Assembly (NCBI GenBank): GCA_937881155.1
Contig: CALGFI010000170.1
Span: forward strand, 1-6,760
DNA length: 6,760 nt
Source: an uncultured bacterium
GTDB lineage: Bacteria > Actinomycetota > UBA4738 > HRBIN12
Direction: 5' to 3'
Shown: piece by piece, positions 5,557 through 6,760 of the stretch
How positions within the stretch are numbered: the stretch's first letter is position 1
Layout: each line of letters begins with the position of its first letter
The notes under the pieces: generated by a model
What the model was told of the DNA's origin: nothing
What the model saw: only the letters and a program-made list of their open reading frames with translations
The model's database searches: none
Made by a program: the position numbers and the translations under genes

Positions 5557-5997
5557 GTGGAGCTGAGGGAGTACCTGCCGATCGTGATCCTGGCGGTGCT
5601 CTCGCTCGCGTTCGCGGTGCTCTCGCTCCTGGTCTCGTCGCTGGTCCGTCCGAGCCGGCCCACGCCGGCGAAGCTGGCGCCGTACGAATGCGGGATCGAG
5701 CCGGAGCGGTTGCCGAAGGGCGAGCGGTTCAGCGTGAAGTTCTACGTCGTGGCGATGCTGTTCATCATCTTCGACATCGAGACGATCTTCCTGTTCCCCT
5801 GGGCGGTCGGGTTCCGCCAGCTCGGCCTGTTCGGCCTCGTCGAGATGGCGATCTTCATCGCGCTCGTGTTCGTCGCGTACGTGTACGTGTGGAAGGCCGG
5901 CGGGCTCGACTGGGTGGATGCGCGACGCGGCCGGCGCGCGGAGGTCGAGGCGCGCACGACCGCGCCGGAGGAGCGGGAGCTGCTCCATGCCGGTTGA
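5557..5997 (+). CDS. nuoA: NADH-quinone oxidoreductase subunit A
   Basis: This 146-residue membrane subunit of complex I sits at the junction of the membrane arm and the quinone-binding arm. Three transmembrane segments are visible at about 8-30, 63-85 and 92-112. The conserved loop Y43-E-C-G46 follows the first, and the second contains FIIFDIETIFLFPWA with acidic residues Asp73 and Glu75. Glu96 lies in the third segment. All are family hallmarks. The charged C-terminal tail of about 34 residues is longer than in many homologues. GTG 5557 is set by the AGGAGGT site upstream. The 3' end overlaps nuoB by 11 bases. Confidence 0.97.
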   Translation: MELREYLPIVILAVLSLAFAVLSLLVSSLVRPSRPTPAKLAPYECGIEPERLPKGERFSVKFYVVAMLFIIFDIETIFLFPWAVGFRQLGLFGLVEMAIFIALVFVAYVYVWKAGGLDWVDARRGRRAEVEARTTAPEERELLHAG

Positions 5998-6520
5998 GCG
6001 CATCGAGGGGTTCCGCACGGATCGCGGCGATCAACAGACGTCCGGCCAGGAGGCGGAGGAGGAGCTCGAACGCGGGCTCCTGCTGACGACGCTCGACAAG
6101 GCAGTGTCGTGGGCGCGGAAGCAGTCCATGTGGCCGGTGACGTTCGGACTGGCGTGCTGCGCGATCGAGTTGATGACGACCGGCACGAGCAAATACGACC
6201 TCGCACGCTGGGGCATGGAGCTCTTCCGCGCGTCGCCGCGGCAGTCCGACCTGATGATCGTGGCCGGGCGAGTGAGCCAGAAGATGGCGCCGGTGCTTCG
6301 GACGATCTACGACCAGATGCCCGAGCCCAGGTGGGTCATCTCGATGGGCGTGTGCGCGTCGTACGGCGGGATGTTCACCAACTACGCGATCGTGCAGGGC
6401 GTCGACACGATCGTCCCGGTCGACGTCTACGTGCCGGGCTGCCCGCCGCGGCCCGAGATGCTGATGTACGGGATCCTCCGCCTTCACGAGAAGGTCCAGA
6501 AGGAGGGGCGGTTCCGCTGA
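5987..6520 (+). CDS. nuoB: NADH-quinone oxidoreductase subunit B (N2 iron-sulfur cluster subunit)
   Basis: This 177-residue peripheral subunit of complex I carries the last [4Fe-4S] cluster, N2, which passes electrons to the quinone. The four cluster cysteines are all present: Cys57-Cys58 in FGLACCAIE, Cys123 in GVCASYGGMF and Cys152 in VPGCPPRPE. The N-terminal ~30 residues are acidic and variable, as is usual. ATG 5987 lies inside the end of nuoA, preceded by GGGAG (5975-5979) seven bases upstream. An in-frame start at 5918 was rejected because it would add 23 Arg-rich residues deep inside nuoA. The gene ends in CTGA, overlapping the proposed nuoC start. Confidence 0.97.
   Translation: MPVERIEGFRTDRGDQQTSGQEAEEELERGLLLTTLDKAVSWARKQSMWPVTFGLACCAIELMTTGTSKYDLARWGMELFRASPRQSDLMIVAGRVSQKMAPVLRTIYDQMPEPRWVISMGVCASYGGMFTNYAIVQGVDTIVPVDVYVPGCPPRPEMLMYGILRLHEKVQKEGRFR
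6500..6508 (+). promoter_or_regulatory. Strong ribosome binding site that points to a CTG start for nuoC
   Basis: AAGGAGGGG lies inside the last codons of nuoB, with 8 bases between it and CTG 6517. No ATG, GTG or TTG in the nuoC frame lies at a suitable distance, so the site decides the start. Confidence 0.75.
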
Positions 6521-6760
6521 ACGCCGATGCGCTCGCCGAACGCATCCGCGCGAGGCATCCCGACGTCGTGGTCGCTCGGGGCGAGGTCACGGTCATCGTT
6601 GATCGAACCGACCTGCTGGACCTGCTCCGCGAGGTCCGGGATGACGCAGAACTGAGGTTCGACTTCATGGCGAGCGTCACGGCGACCGACTGGCCGGCCC
6701 ACGAGCCGCGATTCTGGATGGCGTACGAGCTCGCGTCGTGGGAGCACATCCACCGTCTTC
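6517..6760 (+). CDS. nuoC: NADH-quinone oxidoreductase subunit C, 3' truncated, probable CTG start
   Basis: The first 81 complete codons of the 30-kDa-type complex I subunit are visible; the gene runs off the right edge. The product begins MNADALAERI and includes the typical early NuoC features: a helical start, a strand EVTVIVD (23-29), helix LLDLLREVRDD (33-43), and the conserved stretch LRFDFMASVTATD (46-58). It continues to RFWMAYELAS (65-74). NuoC forms part of the peripheral arm that connects the iron-sulfur chain to the quinone site. The frame has no ATG, GTG or TTG near the nuoB end. CTG 6517 overlaps the nuoB TGA as CTGA and is preceded by a strong Shine-Dalgarno sequence. The next option, GTG 6568, would remove 17 residues that fit the family and has no well-placed ribosome site. 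The product call is firm; the start codon is inferred. Confidence 0.9.
   Translation, partial: MNADALAERIRARHPDVVVARGEVTVIVDRTDLLDLLREVRDDAELRFDFMASVTATDWPAHEPRFWMAYELASWEHIHRL

Noticed and set aside
4299..5663. 454-codon minus-strand open frame opposite the geranylgeranyl reductase
   Set aside because: It is a high-GC antisense shadow with low-complexity Arg/Glu/His-rich translation and no ribosome site, and it crosses the nuoA start.

Overview
The window is a gene-dense, high-GC stretch of bacterial chromosome encoding respiratory-chain biogenesis and isoprenoid functions. The GC-rich codon use, the Cys-pair CtaA, the GGPP synthase / geranylgeranyl reductase / nuo neighbourhood and a perfect Rex operator suggest an actinobacterial lineage, possibly a deep-branching one. 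The species cannot be named from this sequence. There are no RNA genes, mobile elements, CRISPR arrays or gaps over 300 bases.

Region 1 (1-886, + strand) holds the 3' part of an exported type 1 copper protein (cupredoxin behind a Gly/Pro-rich linker). It overlaps by one base (TGATG) a TlpA/ResA-like thioredoxin lipoprotein. Both would act outside the membrane in copper, thiol or cytochrome chemistry.

Region 2 (904-2736, - strand) is a single 610-residue CtaA-CtaB fusion: heme A synthase followed by heme O synthase. It converges on region 1 with 17 bp between the stops.

Region 3 (2737-4169) starts with an 81-bp divergent promoter region. A polyprenyl diphosphate synthase follows, possibly on a leaderless GTG-start message, with motifs pointing to GGPP as product and an unusually short C-terminus. 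It overlaps by one base (TGATG) a small split-barrel PPOX/F420-dependent-reductase-like protein.

Region 4 (4170-6760) opens with a 120-bp regulatory region containing a perfect 18-bp Rex operator over the predicted transcription start. It leads a tight operon of geranylgeranyl reductase, nuoA, nuoB and the start of nuoC. nuoC appears to begin at a CTG codon overlapping the nuoB stop.

Together the genes make the prenyl donor, alter or saturate prenyl chains (probably on menaquinone), build heme A for a terminal oxidase, and start NADH dehydrogenase complex I. The Rex site suggests that the NADH/NAD+ ratio controls both the quinone-modifying reductase and complex I. The main points of interest are this Rex site, the CtaA-CtaB fusion beside a probable GGPP synthase, the shortened synthase, and the CTG start of nuoC. 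I did not find a wholly new system.
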